Positions 1-11,220 of a stretch of DNA of 64,000 bases are shown one piece after another. The DNA comes from Rhodoferax sp. Its GTDB lineage: Bacteria; Pseudomonadota; Gammaproteobacteria; Burkholderiales; Burkholderiaceae_C. The position numbers and the translations under genes were made by a program. The notes below the pieces were generated by a model. That model was given only the letters and a program-made list of their open reading frames with translations. It was not told where the DNA came from and ran no database searches. Every line of letters begins with the position of its first letter. The first letter of the stretch is position 1. The stretch is from NCBI GenBank assembly GCA_019449595.1, contig JAGRPL010000004.1, positions 496,001-560,000 of the forward strand, written 5' to 3'.

Positions 1-754
1 CCACTTGCCTGCGGCGGGTTTCGCATCGTTTGCCGTGCTGGCTGGCGTTTTCGTGACCGCTTTCTATTCTTTCCGGATGTACTTCCTGGTGTTCCACGGC
101 AAAGAGCGCTTTGACCAGAACCCGGACGCCCACCATGGCCACGATGACCACCACGACGATCATGGCGAACACCACGGCCCGCATGAGTCCCCTTGGGTGG
201 TGACGGTTCCCCTGATCCTCCTGGCCATTCCGTCAGTGGTGATCGGCTTCCTGACCATCACCCCCATGCTGTACGGCGACTTTTTCAAGGACGCCATCTT
301 CATCAACCTGGAGAAACATCCCGCGATGGAGGAGATGGCCCATGCATTCCACGGCCCGGTGCAGATGGCGCTGCATGCCGTGTCCACCTTGCCCCTGTGG
401 CTTGCTCTGGGCGGAGTAGCACTGGCGTACTACATGTACATGGTCAACCCGGCCCTGCCGGCGGCGATCAAGCGCAGGGCCATGCCGATTTTCAACCTGC
501 TTGAAAACAAGTATTACCTGGACTGGATTAATGAAAACATCCTGGCCCGGGGTGCACGCCTGATCGGCACCGGCCTGTGGAAGGTGGGCGACCAGGCTGT
601 CATCGACGGCGCGCTGGTGAACGGCTCGTGGAAACTGGTTGGACTGGTTTCGGGCGCCGTGCGCAAGGTACAGACCGGATACCTGTACCACTACGCACTG
701 GCCATGATCTTGGGCATCTTTGTGCTCATGACGTATTTTGTCTGGCTCAAGTAG
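1..754 (+). CDS. nuoL: NADH-quinone oxidoreductase subunit L, C-terminal part (5' truncated by window)
   Basis: Multi-TM C-terminal NuoL-like protein directly upstream of nuoM and nuoN; His-rich loop. Confidence 0.93.
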   Translation, partial: HLPAAGFASFAVLAGVFVTAFYSFRMYFLVFHGKERFDQNPDAHHGHDDHHDDHGEHHGPHESPWVVTVPLILLAIPSVVIGFLTITPMLYGDFFKDAIFINLEKHPAMEEMAHAFHGPVQMALHAVSTLPLWLALGGVALAYYMYMVNPALPAAIKRRAMPIFNLLENKYYLDWINENILARGARLIGTGLWKVGDQAVIDGALVNGSWKLVGLVSGAVRKVQTGYLYHYALAMILGIFVLMTYFVWLK

Positions 755-766
755 GAGAAAAAGAAC

Positions 767-2242
767 ATGGGATTGTTGAGCCTTGCGATCTGGACGCCTA
801 TTGCGTTCGGTGTGGTGTTGTTGGCACTGGGTCGTGATGACCAGGCCCCGGCGGTGCGTCGGGTGGCGTTGATTGGCGCGCTGGTCAGCTTTCTGGTGAC
901 CTTGCCGCTGTACGGCCAGTTCGATACCACGACAGCCGCCTTGCAGTATGTTGAAAAGACGTCCTGGATTGAACGCTTCAATGTGAACTACCACCTGGGT
1001 ATTGATGGCATTTCCTTCTGGTTCGTGCTGTTGACGGCCTTCATCAATGTGGTGGTGGTTATCGCTGGCTGGGAGGTCATTACCCGGCGCGTCAACCAGT
1101 ACATGGGTGCCTTTCTCATTCTCAGCGGGCTGATGATCGGCGTGTTTTGCGCGCAGGACGGGTTGCTGTTCTACGTGTTCTTCGAAGCCACGCTGATTCC
1201 GATGTACCTGATCATCGGCATCTGGGGCGGTCCCAACAAGATTTACGCGGCGTTCAAGTTTTTTCTGTACACCTTGCTGGGCTCCTTGCTGATGCTGGTT
1301 GCCCTGATCTACCTGTACACCAAGTCGGGCGGCAGCTTCGACCTGTCCGTCTGGCACGCATTGCCGCTGGATCGCACTGCGCAGACCATGCTGTTCTTTG
1401 CCTTCTTCGCCGCCTTCGCCGTCAAGGTGCCCATGTGGCCGGTGCACACCTGGCTGCCCGACGTGCACGTGGAGGCGCCCACCGGTGGATCGGCCGTGCT
1501 GGCGGCCATCATGCTCAAGCTGGGTGCCTATGGCTTCCTGCGCTTCTCCCTGCCTATCGCCCCGGATGCCGCGCATGAGTGGGCCTGGCTGATGATTGCG
1601 CTGTCGCTGATTGCCGTGGTCTATGTGGGCCTGGTCGCCATGGTCCAGCAGGACATGAAGAAGCTGGTGGCGTATTCGTCCGTGGCCCACATGGGTTTTG
1701 TGACTCTGGGCTTCTTCATTTTCAATGATGTCGGCGTGGCTGGTGGTGTGGTGCAGATGATTGCCCACGGCTTTGTGTCGGCTGCCATGTTCCTGTCCAT
1801 CGGGGTGCTGTACGACCGCGTGCACTCCCGCGAGATTGCCAGCTACGGTGGCGTCGTCAACACCATGCCCAAATTCGCGGCGTTTGCCCTGTTTTTCTCC
1901 ATGGCCAATTGCGGCTTGCCGGGAACGGCCGGCTTCGTGGGCGAATGGATGGTCATCCTGGGTGCGGTCAAGTTCAACTTCTGGATTGGTTTTGGTGCCG
2001 CCAGTGCGTTGATCTTTGGCGCTGCCTACACGCTGTGGATGTTCAAGCGCGTGTACCTGGGGCCGGTGACCAACGACCACGTGAAATCGCTCATCGACAT
2101 CAATGGTCGCGAGTTCCTGATGCTAGCCCTGCTGGCGGTTGCTGTTCTGTGGATGGGTATTTATCCGAAGCCCTTCACGGATGTCATGGATGTTTCGGTC
2201 GCGCAGCTGCTCAAGCACGTTGCGGTTTCCAAGTTGTACTGA
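767..2242 (+). CDS. nuoM: NADH-quinone oxidoreductase subunit M
   Basis: 491 aa, proton-translocating family motifs (WPVHTWLPDVHVEAPTGGSAVLA), operon context. Confidence 0.97.
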   Translation: MGLLSLAIWTPIAFGVVLLALGRDDQAPAVRRVALIGALVSFLVTLPLYGQFDTTTAALQYVEKTSWIERFNVNYHLGIDGISFWFVLLTAFINVVVVIAGWEVITRRVNQYMGAFLILSGLMIGVFCAQDGLLFYVFFEATLIPMYLIIGIWGGPNKIYAAFKFFLYTLLGSLLMLVALIYLYTKSGGSFDLSVWHALPLDRTAQTMLFFAFFAAFAVKVPMWPVHTWLPDVHVEAPTGGSAVLAAIMLKLGAYGFLRFSLPIAPDAAHEWAWLMIALSLIAVVYVGLVAMVQQDMKKLVAYSSVAHMGFVTLGFFIFNDVGVAGGVVQMIAHGFVSAAMFLSIGVLYDRVHSREIASYGGVVNTMPKFAAFALFFSMANCGLPGTAGFVGEWMVILGAVKFNFWIGFGAASALIFGAAYTLWMFKRVYLGPVTNDHVKSLIDINGREFLMLALLAVAVLWMGIYPKPFTDVMDVSVAQLLKHVAVSKLY

Positions 2243-2266
2243 TCAAACTGAACTGAGAGACGAAAG

Positions 2267-3757
2267 ATGATTGACAAAATCAGTTGGATCACGGCTTACC
2301 CCGAGTTCGTATTGCTGGTGATGACCTGCGTCATTGCGCTGCTGGACCTCGGCGTCAAGAGCCCCATGCGCGGGACTACCTACCTGATCACGTTGCTGAC
2401 GCTGGCCGTCGTGGCCTACATGCAGGCGGACCTGGCCCTCACGGGCTCCACCCTGTACGGCTTTGGCAATATGGTGGTCAGCGACACCATGGGCAGCTGG
2501 CTCAAGTGCTTTGCCACCCTGGCGGTGATGGTCACGCTGGTGTATGGCCGGACCTACGCGGGACACCGGAGCATGTTGCGCGGCGGAGAGTTGTTCACGC
2601 TGAGCATGTTCGCCCTGCTGGGCATGTCCGTCATGATCTCCGGGAACAACTTCCTGGTGATTTACCTCGGTCTGGAATTGCTGACGCTGTCCAGCTACGC
2701 TCTGGTGGCGCTGCGCCGCGACAATGCGACCGCAACCGAGGCGGCCATGAAGTATTTTGTGTTGGGTGCCATGGCTTCGGGTTTCCTGCTGTATGGCATG
2801 TCCATGATGTACGGTGCCACCGGAACCCTGGACGTGAACGCGGTGTTCAAGGCCATTGCTTCCGGCCAGATCCGGCACCAGGTGCTGGTATTCGGCCTCG
2901 TCTTTGTGGTGTCTGGTCTGGCGTTCAAGCTGGGTGTCGTGCCGTTCCATATGTGGATCCCGGACGTCTACCAGGGCGCCCCGACGGCGATTACCCTGAT
3001 GATCGGCGGTGCGCCCAAGTTGGCCGCCTTCGCGATTGTCATCCGGTTGCTGGTGGAAGGGATGTTGCCGCTGGCCCTTGACTGGCAGCAAATGTTGCTG
3101 GTGCTGGCCGTCGGATCACTGCTGATTGGTAACCTGGCAGCTATTGCGCAGACCAATGTCAAGCGCATGCTGGCCTTCTCCACCATTTCCCAGATGGGCT
3201 TCGTGCTGCTGGGGCTGGTGTCCGGTGTGGTCAATGGTGATGCCTTGTCCTTCGCGGCGAACGCCTATAGCTCGGCCATGTTCTACGTCATCACCTATGT
3301 GTTGACCACACTGGCAAGCTTTGGTGTGTTGCTGCTCCTGTCGCAGGAAGGTTTCGAGAGCGAAGAAATTGCCGATCTGGCCGGCCTGAATCAGCGCAGT
3401 CCCCTGTATGCTGGTGTGATGGCCGTATGCCTGCTTTCCCTGGCCGGTATTCCTCCGCTGGTGGGGTTCTACGCAAAGCTGGCCGTCTTGCAGGCTCTGG
3501 TGGCTTCCGGACAGGCGTTCGGGCTGGCCATTGCGGTGTTTGCCGTCATGATGTCGCTGATCGGTGCGTTCTACTACCTGCGGGTCATCAAGGTGATGTA
3601 CTTTGATGCCCCCATAACGGCCAGCAGTGTGGTGGCGCCCCTGGACGTGCGCGTGGTGCTGTGCATCAATGCCGCACTGGTACTCGGCCTGGGCCTGTTC
3701 CCCAGCGGCTTGCTGGCACTGTGCGGAAACGCCATCCGGCAGATGCTGGGTACCTGA
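2267..3757 (+). CDS. nuoN: NADH-quinone oxidoreductase subunit N
   Basis: 496 aa, GVVPFHMWIPDVYQGAPTAIT motif, follows nuoM. Confidence 0.97.
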   Translation: MIDKISWITAYPEFVLLVMTCVIALLDLGVKSPMRGTTYLITLLTLAVVAYMQADLALTGSTLYGFGNMVVSDTMGSWLKCFATLAVMVTLVYGRTYAGHRSMLRGGELFTLSMFALLGMSVMISGNNFLVIYLGLELLTLSSYALVALRRDNATATEAAMKYFVLGAMASGFLLYGMSMMYGATGTLDVNAVFKAIASGQIRHQVLVFGLVFVVSGLAFKLGVVPFHMWIPDVYQGAPTAITLMIGGAPKLAAFAIVIRLLVEGMLPLALDWQQMLLVLAVGSLLIGNLAAIAQTNVKRMLAFSTISQMGFVLLGLVSGVVNGDALSFAANAYSSAMFYVITYVLTTLASFGVLLLLSQEGFESEEIADLAGLNQRSPLYAGVMAVCLLSLAGIPPLVGFYAKLAVLQALVASGQAFGLAIAVFAVMMSLIGAFYYLRVIKVMYFDAPITASSVVAPLDVRVVLCINAALVLGLGLFPSGLLALCGNAIRQMLGT

Positions 3758-3807
3758 ACGCACACCCGCACGCAGGTTTTTTGCGCCTCCCTATTTAGCG
3801 CCTCAAC

Positions 3808-4110
3808 ATGTCCACGTCTTTTGCTGTCTGGTGTGTCGTGATCCTGGCCCTGGCGGCCGCCAACTACCCCTTTGTCACACAGCGGGTGCTGGGGCTGGTG
3901 GCGTTGCAGAAACCCAAGACGCTTGGTGCGCGGTTGCTGGAACTGGTCGCCTGTTACCTGCTGGTGGGCGGCGTGGCGCTGCTGCTGGAGAAGCGCGCCG
4001 GAGAGATCGCTCCCCAGACCTGGGAGTTTTACGCCATCACGGTGTTTCTGTTTCTGACCTTTGCGTTTCCGGGTTTCGTCTACCGGTATCTGGTCATGCG
4101 CAAGTCCTGA
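3808..4110 (+). CDS. DUF2818 family small membrane protein
   Basis: 100 aa hydrophobic protein directly after nuoN, typical betaproteobacterial position. Confidence 0.8.
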   Translation: MSTSFAVWCVVILALAAANYPFVTQRVLGLVALQKPKTLGARLLELVACYLLVGGVALLLEKRAGEIAPQTWEFYAITVFLFLTFAFPGFVYRYLVMRKS

Positions 4111-4125
4111 CCCTGGCGGGGCAGC

Positions 4126-4728
4126 ATGGATGATCGGCATCTCGTCGAGCGCAGGCTCTCCAGCGAGGAACTCTTCAAAGGCCGGTTCCTGCATGCGTTT
4201 GCCGACTCGGTAGCCTTGCCGGATGGCAAGACTGCCGTCCGGGAGTACGTGGTGCATCCGGGGGCGGTGATGGTGATCCCGCTCCTGCAGGACGAAGCCG
4301 GGCACTGGCGCGTGGTGCTCGAGCGGCAATTCCGTTATCCCGTTGGCCAGGTGATGATCGAGTTCCCTGCGGGCAAGCTCGATGCTGGCGAGACCGTGTT
4401 GGCCTGTGCCCAGCGAGAGCTCCAGGAAGAGACTGGCTACCGTGCCCGCGAATGGGCGCGTGCCGGCGTCCTGCACCCGGTGATTGCGTATTCCACCGAG
4501 TTCATCGACATCTGGTTCGCTCGGGGGCTCACCTTGGGCGAGCGCCATCTGGACAGCGGGGAATTCCTGGATGTCTTCACGGCGACGCCCGCCGAGCTGC
4601 TGCAGTGGTGCCAACACGGCAAGGTCACTGACGCCAAGACCCTTACCGGTGCCCTCTGGTTGCAGAACGTGCTCAATGGCGCTTGGATGCTGGACTGGTA
4701 CGCCGCCGCGGTTGAGCCGGATCGCTGA
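4126..4728 (+). CDS. NUDIX hydrolase (ADP-ribose pyrophosphatase-like)
   Basis: Nudix box GKLDAGETVLACAQRELQEETGY. Confidence 0.92.
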   Translation: MDDRHLVERRLSSEELFKGRFLHAFADSVALPDGKTAVREYVVHPGAVMVIPLLQDEAGHWRVVLERQFRYPVGQVMIEFPAGKLDAGETVLACAQRELQEETGYRAREWARAGVLHPVIAYSTEFIDIWFARGLTLGERHLDSGEFLDVFTATPAELLQWCQHGKVTDAKTLTGALWLQNVLNGAWMLDWYAAAVEPDR

Positions 4729-4738
4729 CAATGGCACC

Positions 4739-5188
4739 ATGAAAGTACTGGATCTGCAATGCACGCATGGGCACGTTTTCGAGGGCTGGTTTGCCTCGGA
4801 AGATGATTTTGTGGCCCAGTGCGGGCGCTCCCTGGTGCAGTGCCCCGTGTGTGGTGACCCCTCGGTGGCCAAGAAACTGAGCGCACCCCGGTTGAACCTG
4901 GCAGGTGGCCGTGACGGCGGGGCGGTGCAGCAGGCCGCCACCACGCTTGCCAGCACGGACCAGGCACTGGCCGCAACGTGGCTTGCCGTGGCGCGGCAGA
5001 TTGTGGCCCGCACGACCGATGTGGGTGACCGGTTCGCCGAAGAGGCCCGTAAGATGCACTACCGCGAGACCGAGGAGCGCAGCATACGTGGCACGGCCAC
5101 AGCCGAAGAGGCCAGTGCACTGTTGGACGAGGGCATTGAAGTCCTGCCGCTGGTGCTGCCGGCCGCTCTGAAGGAGCCCCTGCAATAG
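4739..5188 (+). CDS. DUF1178 family protein
   Basis: MKVLDLQCTHGHVFEGWFASEDDF...CPVCGD N-terminus; ORF 4484-5188 trimmed to ATG 4739. Confidence 0.85.
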   Translation: MKVLDLQCTHGHVFEGWFASEDDFVAQCGRSLVQCPVCGDPSVAKKLSAPRLNLAGGRDGGAVQQAATTLASTDQALAATWLAVARQIVARTTDVGDRFAEEARKMHYRETEERSIRGTATAEEASALLDEGIEVLPLVLPAALKEPLQ

Positions 5189-5195
5189 GGGCTCC
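5173..5195. terminator. Hairpin GGAGCCCCT-gcaat-AGGGGCTCC overlapping the DUF1178 stop codon
   Basis: Perfect 9-bp inverted repeat between convergent genes. Confidence 0.65.
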
Positions 5196-5206
5196 CGCCA
5201 TACGGG

Positions 5207-6535
5207 TCAGGGGTAGAGGCCGCGCAACTCGCGGGCGTGCAGTATGCGCTTGCAGGCCACAATGAAGGTCGCTGTGCGCAGGCTCACCTTGTGGTCTTGC
5301 GCGACCTGCCACACACCGGAAAAGGCCTCTTTCATGATGCGCACCAGCCGGGCGTTGATCTCGTCTTCGCTCCAGAAGTAGCTGGAGAAATCCTGCACCC
5401 ATTCAAAGTAGCTCACGGTCACACCGCCGGCGTTGGCAATCACGTCCGGCAGTACCAGTATGCCGCGCTCCTGCAGGATGTCGTCGGCCGCCGGCGTGGT
5501 CGGGCCATTGGCGCCTTCAATGATCATCCGGGCCTTGATCCGTCCGGCATTGGCGGCCGTGATCTGCTGCTCCAGCGCGGCAGGAATCAGGATGTCGCAA
5601 TCCACATCCCAGAACGTGTCGTTGGCGATCACTTCGGCCTGTGGGAAACCGGCCACCGAGCCGGTCGCCGCCACGTGCGCCTGCAGGGCAGGAACATCCA
5701 GCCCCGATGCCTGGTAGATGGTTCCGCCATGGTCTTGCACCGCCACCACGCGGGCGCCCGTTTGCGCAAACAGGCGCGCCGCCACGCCGCCTACGTTGCC
5801 AAACCCCTGCACTGCGACCCGGGCCGATACAACGTCCAGCCCGATGTGCTGTGCCGCTTCCATGCCCACCGTAAACACGCCCCGTCCGGTGGCGTCACGG
5901 CGCCCCAGGGACCCACCCAGGTCCACCGGCTTGCCGGTGACAACGCCGGTGGCCGTGGCACCCTGGTTCATGGAGTAGGTATCCATCATCCAGGCCATGA
6001 CCTGTTCGTTGGTGTTGACATCCGGGGCAGGAATGTCTTTCGTGGGGCCGATGATGATGCCGATTTCGCTGGTGTAGCGGCGGGTCATGCGCTCCAGTTC
6101 GCCGCGTGACAGGGCCTTGGGGTCCACCCGGATGCCGCCCTTGGCGCCACCGTAGGGCACGTTGACGGCGGCGTTCTTGATGGACATCCAGGCCGACAGC
6201 GCCATCACTTCCGACAGGGTTACATCCTGGTGGAAGCGCACGCCGCCCTTGCCCGGGCCGCGCGAGGTGTTGTGTTGCACCCGGTAACCCTCGAAGTGGG
6301 CGACAGTGCCGTTGTCCAGCTGGATGGGCACGTCCACCACGAGGGCGCGTTTGGGGCGCTTGAGGGTTTCCGCCCAGCGGGCGAGATGCCCCAGATACGG
6401 GATCACCCGATCGACCTGCTGCAGATAAATGCCCCAGGGCCCCAGGTTGTCGGCTTGCAGGTAAGAGGGAAGGGCGTGCCCCAGGGGGGGGGCGATCAGG
6501 GACGAAGCGACGGGGGGCGTGGCGTTGGGTGACAT
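5207..6535 (-). CDS. gdhA: Glu/Leu/Phe/Val dehydrogenase (glutamate dehydrogenase)
   Basis: [28 protein letters not shown] motifs; ATG chosen at 6535. Confidence 0.93.
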   Translation of the reverse strand: MSPNATPPVASSLIAPPLGHALPSYLQADNLGPWGIYLQQVDRVIPYLGHLARWAETLKRPKRALVVDVPIQLDNGTVAHFEGYRVQHNTSRGPGKGGVRFHQDVTLSEVMALSAWMSIKNAAVNVPYGGAKGGIRVDPKALSRGELERMTRRYTSEIGIIIGPTKDIPAPDVNTNEQVMAWMMDTYSMNQGATATGVVTGKPVDLGGSLGRRDATGRGVFTVGMEAAQHIGLDVVSARVAVQGFGNVGGVAARLFAQTGARVVAVQDHGGTIYQASGLDVPALQAHVAATGSVAGFPQAEVIANDTFWDVDCDILIPAALEQQITAANAGRIKARMIIEGANGPTTPAADDILQERGILVLPDVIANAGGVTVSYFEWVQDFSSYFWSEDEINARLVRIMKEAFSGVWQVAQDHKVSLRTATFIVACKRILHARELRGLYP

Positions 6536-6603
6536 GGGTTTCCTTGTGGGAGAAGTGATGTCCCGCACTGTAGGTGTGCCCACGGCCCCTGTCTAAGGCC
6601 AAG

Positions 6604-6626
6604 TTTTTTGCAAACTATGCAAAAAA
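6604..6626. promoter_or_regulatory. AT-rich palindrome TTTTTTGCA-aacta-TGCAAAAAA upstream of glutamate dehydrogenase
   Basis: Perfect 9-bp inverted repeat with 5-nt centre, about 70-90 bp upstream of the predicted start. Confidence 0.5.
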
Positions 6627-6678
6627 TTAATAACCGTGTGTTGACGCGATTTTTCGCATCATGCCGTCCACGGCGTGC

Positions 6679-8454
6679 TCAGGCATTGAACTGCAGGGCT
6701 GCCAGTCCGGCATAAACCCCGCCGCGTGCCACCAGCTCGGCGTGGGTGCCTTGCTCCACCAGGCGGCCATGGTCCAGCACCACAATGCGGTCGGCCTTTT
6801 GCACGGTGGCCAGCCGGTGGGCAATGACCAGGGTGGTGCGGTCCCGCATGGCCGACTCCAGGGCCGCTTGCACCATGCGTTCGCTCTCGGCATCCAGCGC
6901 GCTGGTGGCTTCGTCCAGCAGCAGTAGCGGTGGGTTCTTCAGCATGGCGCGGGCGATGGCAATGCGCTGGCGCTGTCCACCCGACAGGCGCAGCCCGCGC
7001 TCGCCCAGAAAGGTGTTGTAGCCCTCGGGCAGGGCGGTGATGAATTCGTGTGCAAACGCTGCCTTGGCTGCCACCAGCACCTCGGCATCGCTGGCGTCGG
7101 GCTTGCCGTACCGGATATTGTCCAGGGCGCTGCTGGAGAAAATGACGGCATCCTGCGGCACGATGCCGATACGCTGGCGCAGGGCTCCCAGCGACATCTC
7201 GCGCGTGCTCACGCCGTCTAGAACAATGCGACCGCTGGTGGGATCGTAGAAGCGCAGCAAGAGCTGGAACACGGTGCTCTTGCCGGCACCGCTGGGCCCC
7301 ACAATGGCCACGGTCTGGCCCGGCTGGATGTCCAGCGAGAAATCCGACAAGGCGGGTTGCAGCGGGCGCGAGGGGTAGTGGAACTGGATGGCTTCGAACG
7401 CGACGGCGCTTCCGGCTGCCGGCATGGGTGCTGCAACCGGGTTGGGAGGCGAGGCAATGGGCGATTGGGTATTGAGCAATTCCATCAATCGCTCGGTTGC
7501 GCCGGCGGCGCGCAGCAAGTCACCGTAGACCTCGCCCAGAATGGCAAAGGCGCTGGCCAGAATGATGACGTACACCACGGTCTGCCCCAGATGTCCGGCC
7601 GATATGCGCCCGGCCATGACGGCCTGTGTTCCTTGGTACAGGCCCCACAGCAAGGCAGCCGAGGTGGCGATGATGATGAACGCCACCAGCACCGAACGCG
7701 CCCGGGAGCGCCGGATGGCGGTGTCAAAGGCGTTGTTGGTTGAGGCGGTGAAGCGCTGGGCTTCCCGCGCTTCGGCGGTATAGCTCTGCACGACCGGGAT
7801 GGCGTTGAGGACCTCGGCCGCGATCGAACTGGAGTCGGCAATGCGGTCCTGGCTGGCGCGGGACAGCTTGCGCACCCGCCGGCCGAACCACAGGCTGGGT
7901 AGTACCACCAGCACCAGCACCCCCAGCACCTGGAACATCACGTACGGGTTGGTCCACACCAGAATACCCAGCGCACCGATTCCCATCACGAGGTTGCGCA
8001 AGCCCATGCTCAGGGACGAGCCCACCACGGTCTGCACCAGCGTGGTATCGGCCGACAGGCGCGATAGCACTTCGCCCGTCTGGGTGGTTTCGAAAAATTC
8101 GGGGCTCTGCTCCAGCACATGGCTGTACACCGCGTTGCGCAGGTCGGCGGTGACACGTTCGCCCAGCCAGCTCACCATGTAAAAACGTGCGGCAGAAAAC
8201 AACCCCAGCGCCACGGCCACGGCAAACAGGGCCGCAAAATGCTCGCGCAGGGCCATGACCTGTTCGCCCTTGTCCGTGTGGACCAGTCCGCCGTCGATCA
8301 GGCTGCGCAGGGCCAGCGGAAAGGCCAAAGTGGCCATGGCCGCCAGCACCAGAAACACCAGTGCCAGCCCGATGCGCCCGCGGTAGGGGCGCAAAAATGG
8401 CAGCAAGCCGGAGAGGGATTTGGGGTTTTGGGCTTTGGCGCGTTCAGAGGTCAT
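6679..8454 (-). CDS. ABC transporter, fused permease/ATP-binding protein (MsbA/lipid exporter-like)
   Basis: N-terminal TM domain, Walker A GPSGAGKS, signature LSGGQRQRIAIARA, Walker B LLLLDEATSALD. Confidence 0.92.
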   Translation of the reverse strand: MTSERAKAQNPKSLSGLLPFLRPYRGRIGLALVFLVLAAMATLAFPLALRSLIDGGLVHTDKGEQVMALREHFAALFAVAVALGLFSAARFYMVSWLGERVTADLRNAVYSHVLEQSPEFFETTQTGEVLSRLSADTTLVQTVVGSSLSMGLRNLVMGIGALGILVWTNPYVMFQVLGVLVLVVLPSLWFGRRVRKLSRASQDRIADSSSIAAEVLNAIPVVQSYTAEAREAQRFTASTNNAFDTAIRRSRARSVLVAFIIIATSAALLWGLYQGTQAVMAGRISAGHLGQTVVYVIILASAFAILGEVYGDLLRAAGATERLMELLNTQSPIASPPNPVAAPMPAAGSAVAFEAIQFHYPSRPLQPALSDFSLDIQPGQTVAIVGPSGAGKSTVFQLLLRFYDPTSGRIVLDGVSTREMSLGALRQRIGIVPQDAVIFSSSALDNIRYGKPDASDAEVLVAAKAAFAHEFITALPEGYNTFLGERGLRLSGGQRQRIAIARAMLKNPPLLLLDEATSALDAESERMVQAALESAMRDRTTLVIAHRLATVQKADRIVVLDHGRLVEQGTHAELVARGGVYAGLAALQFNA

Positions 8455-8540
8455 GGCTATGCAGGTGGGGGCGGTAGGGCGGCACAACAAGCGGCACCGG
8501 AAAATGGGCATGATACAGGCCGTTAGACCTCGTGGTTATT

Positions 8541-8570
8541 GCGCAAACAGCTTCCAAATTGATAGCAGAT
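8541..8570 (-). repeat. Dispersed palindromic repeat, copy 1 (intergenic)
   Basis: Reverse strand reads CTGCTATCAATTTGGAAGCTGTTTGCGC; aligns with copies at 20243, 23232, 29726, 30543, 34972, 54420, 63496. Confidence 0.7.
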
Positions 8571-8659
8571 GTGCCGCTGCGAGCCCGTGCCTGGCCGTGC
8601 GGGGCTCCGCTGTGGCCCGGCGTTCCCATGGTGTTGCGTCAGCGCATCAAGGCAAACAT

Positions 8660-8673
8660 ATAACATAGATCAA
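8660..8673 (+). promoter_or_regulatory. Possible FNR/Dnr-like site upstream of cytochrome c
   Basis: ATAACatagATCAA: right half-site perfect against TTGAT-N4-ATCAA, left half poor; ~125 bp upstream of ATG 8798. Confidence 0.35.
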
Positions 8674-8797
8674 TGATTAAGCGGGTCGGGTCTGCTATTC
8701 TCGGAAAGCGGTGTGGGTCAACCACAGTCGCTACAATCCGTTAAGGGGTTGCGGGTTATCCGCGATGGCCCTAAACACTCAACCCACGAGGAAAAAT

Positions 8798-9112
8798 ATG
8801 AAACGTATCCATTTGGCTTCCTTGGCAGTTCTCGCCGGTGTTACGCTGGCCGCGCCCGCATTTGCTGATCAGGCGTTGGCTACCTCCAAAAACTGCATGG
8901 CTTGCCACGCAGTTGATAAAAAAGTGGTCGGCCCTGCTTACAAGGATGTTGCCAAGAAATATGCTGGCGACGCCAAGGCAGCTGACATGCTGGCTGCAAA
9001 GATCATCAAGGGCGGTGCTGGTGTGTGGGGCCCTGTTCCCATGCCCGCCAATGCCCAGGTGAATGAAGCCGAAGCCAAGAAACTGGCTGCTTGGGTGCTG
9101 TCGCTGAAGTAA
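8798..9112 (+). CDS. Small soluble c-type cytochrome (c551/c8 type)
   Basis: 104 aa with signal peptide, single CMACH haem motif and distal Met region; adjacent to nirS. Confidence 0.9.
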   Translation: MKRIHLASLAVLAGVTLAAPAFADQALATSKNCMACHAVDKKVVGPAYKDVAKKYAGDAKAADMLAAKIIKGGAGVWGPVPMPANAQVNEAEAKKLAAWVLSLK

Positions 9113-9142
9113 GCCAACGTGTCTGACAGGCCCTTTGGGGCC

Positions 9143-9179
9143 GCAACAAAAAACCCGCCTCTGGCGGGTTTTTTGTTGC
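9143..9179 (+). terminator. Rho-independent terminator of cytochrome c gene
   Basis: gcaacaaaaaacccgcc-tct-ggcgggttttttgttgc perfect stem with T-tract. Confidence 0.9.
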
Positions 9180-9242
9180 CCGGATGGGCCTTGTGTACCG
9201 ATGACCTTGTCGCGCTGCTGCAGAAAATTGCAGACCAAGAGA

Positions 9243-9266
9243 AAAGGGGCCCCGAGGGGCCCCTTT
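9243..9266 (-). terminator. Terminator hairpin downstream of nirS
   Basis: AAAGGGGCCCC-ga-GGGGCCCCTTT, 20 bp beyond nirS stop. Confidence 0.75.
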
Positions 9267-9286
9267 GTTCGTCACGCTGACACGGA

Positions 9287-11098
<1,812 letters not shown>

Positions 11099-11147
11099 TC
11101 AATGTCAGCGGGCCTCGTTATATTCTGGCATAACCCGCCTTTCAATA

Positions 11148-11161
11148 TTGATTTAGATCAT
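11148..11161. promoter_or_regulatory. FNR/Dnr-type box TTGAT-ttag-ATCAT between nirS and the TonB receptor
   Basis: 9/10 match to TTGAT-N4-ATCAA; lies between divergent starts 11020 and 11221. Confidence 0.65.
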
Positions 11162-11220
11162 TGATGCATTGCGTAAGTATCTTTGTGCCTAGGGTTACTA
11201 CTTAATAATTGACTCGAAGC

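Noticed and set aside
233-2080. 615-aa minus-strand ORF across nuoL/nuoM and similar His/Gln-rich reverse ORFs
   Set aside because: Overlaps well-supported nuo genes; His/Gln/Gly-rich antisense artefact.
3137-3154. GGCAGCTATTGCGCAGAC in nuoN resembling half of the dispersed palindrome
   Set aside because: Only one arm present and it encodes the conserved NuoN AAIAQTN segment; not counted as a copy.
9243-9266. GGGGCCCC-rich sequence as a regulatory operator
   Set aside because: Position right after the nirS stop and stem-loop with T-rich tail on minus fit a terminator better.
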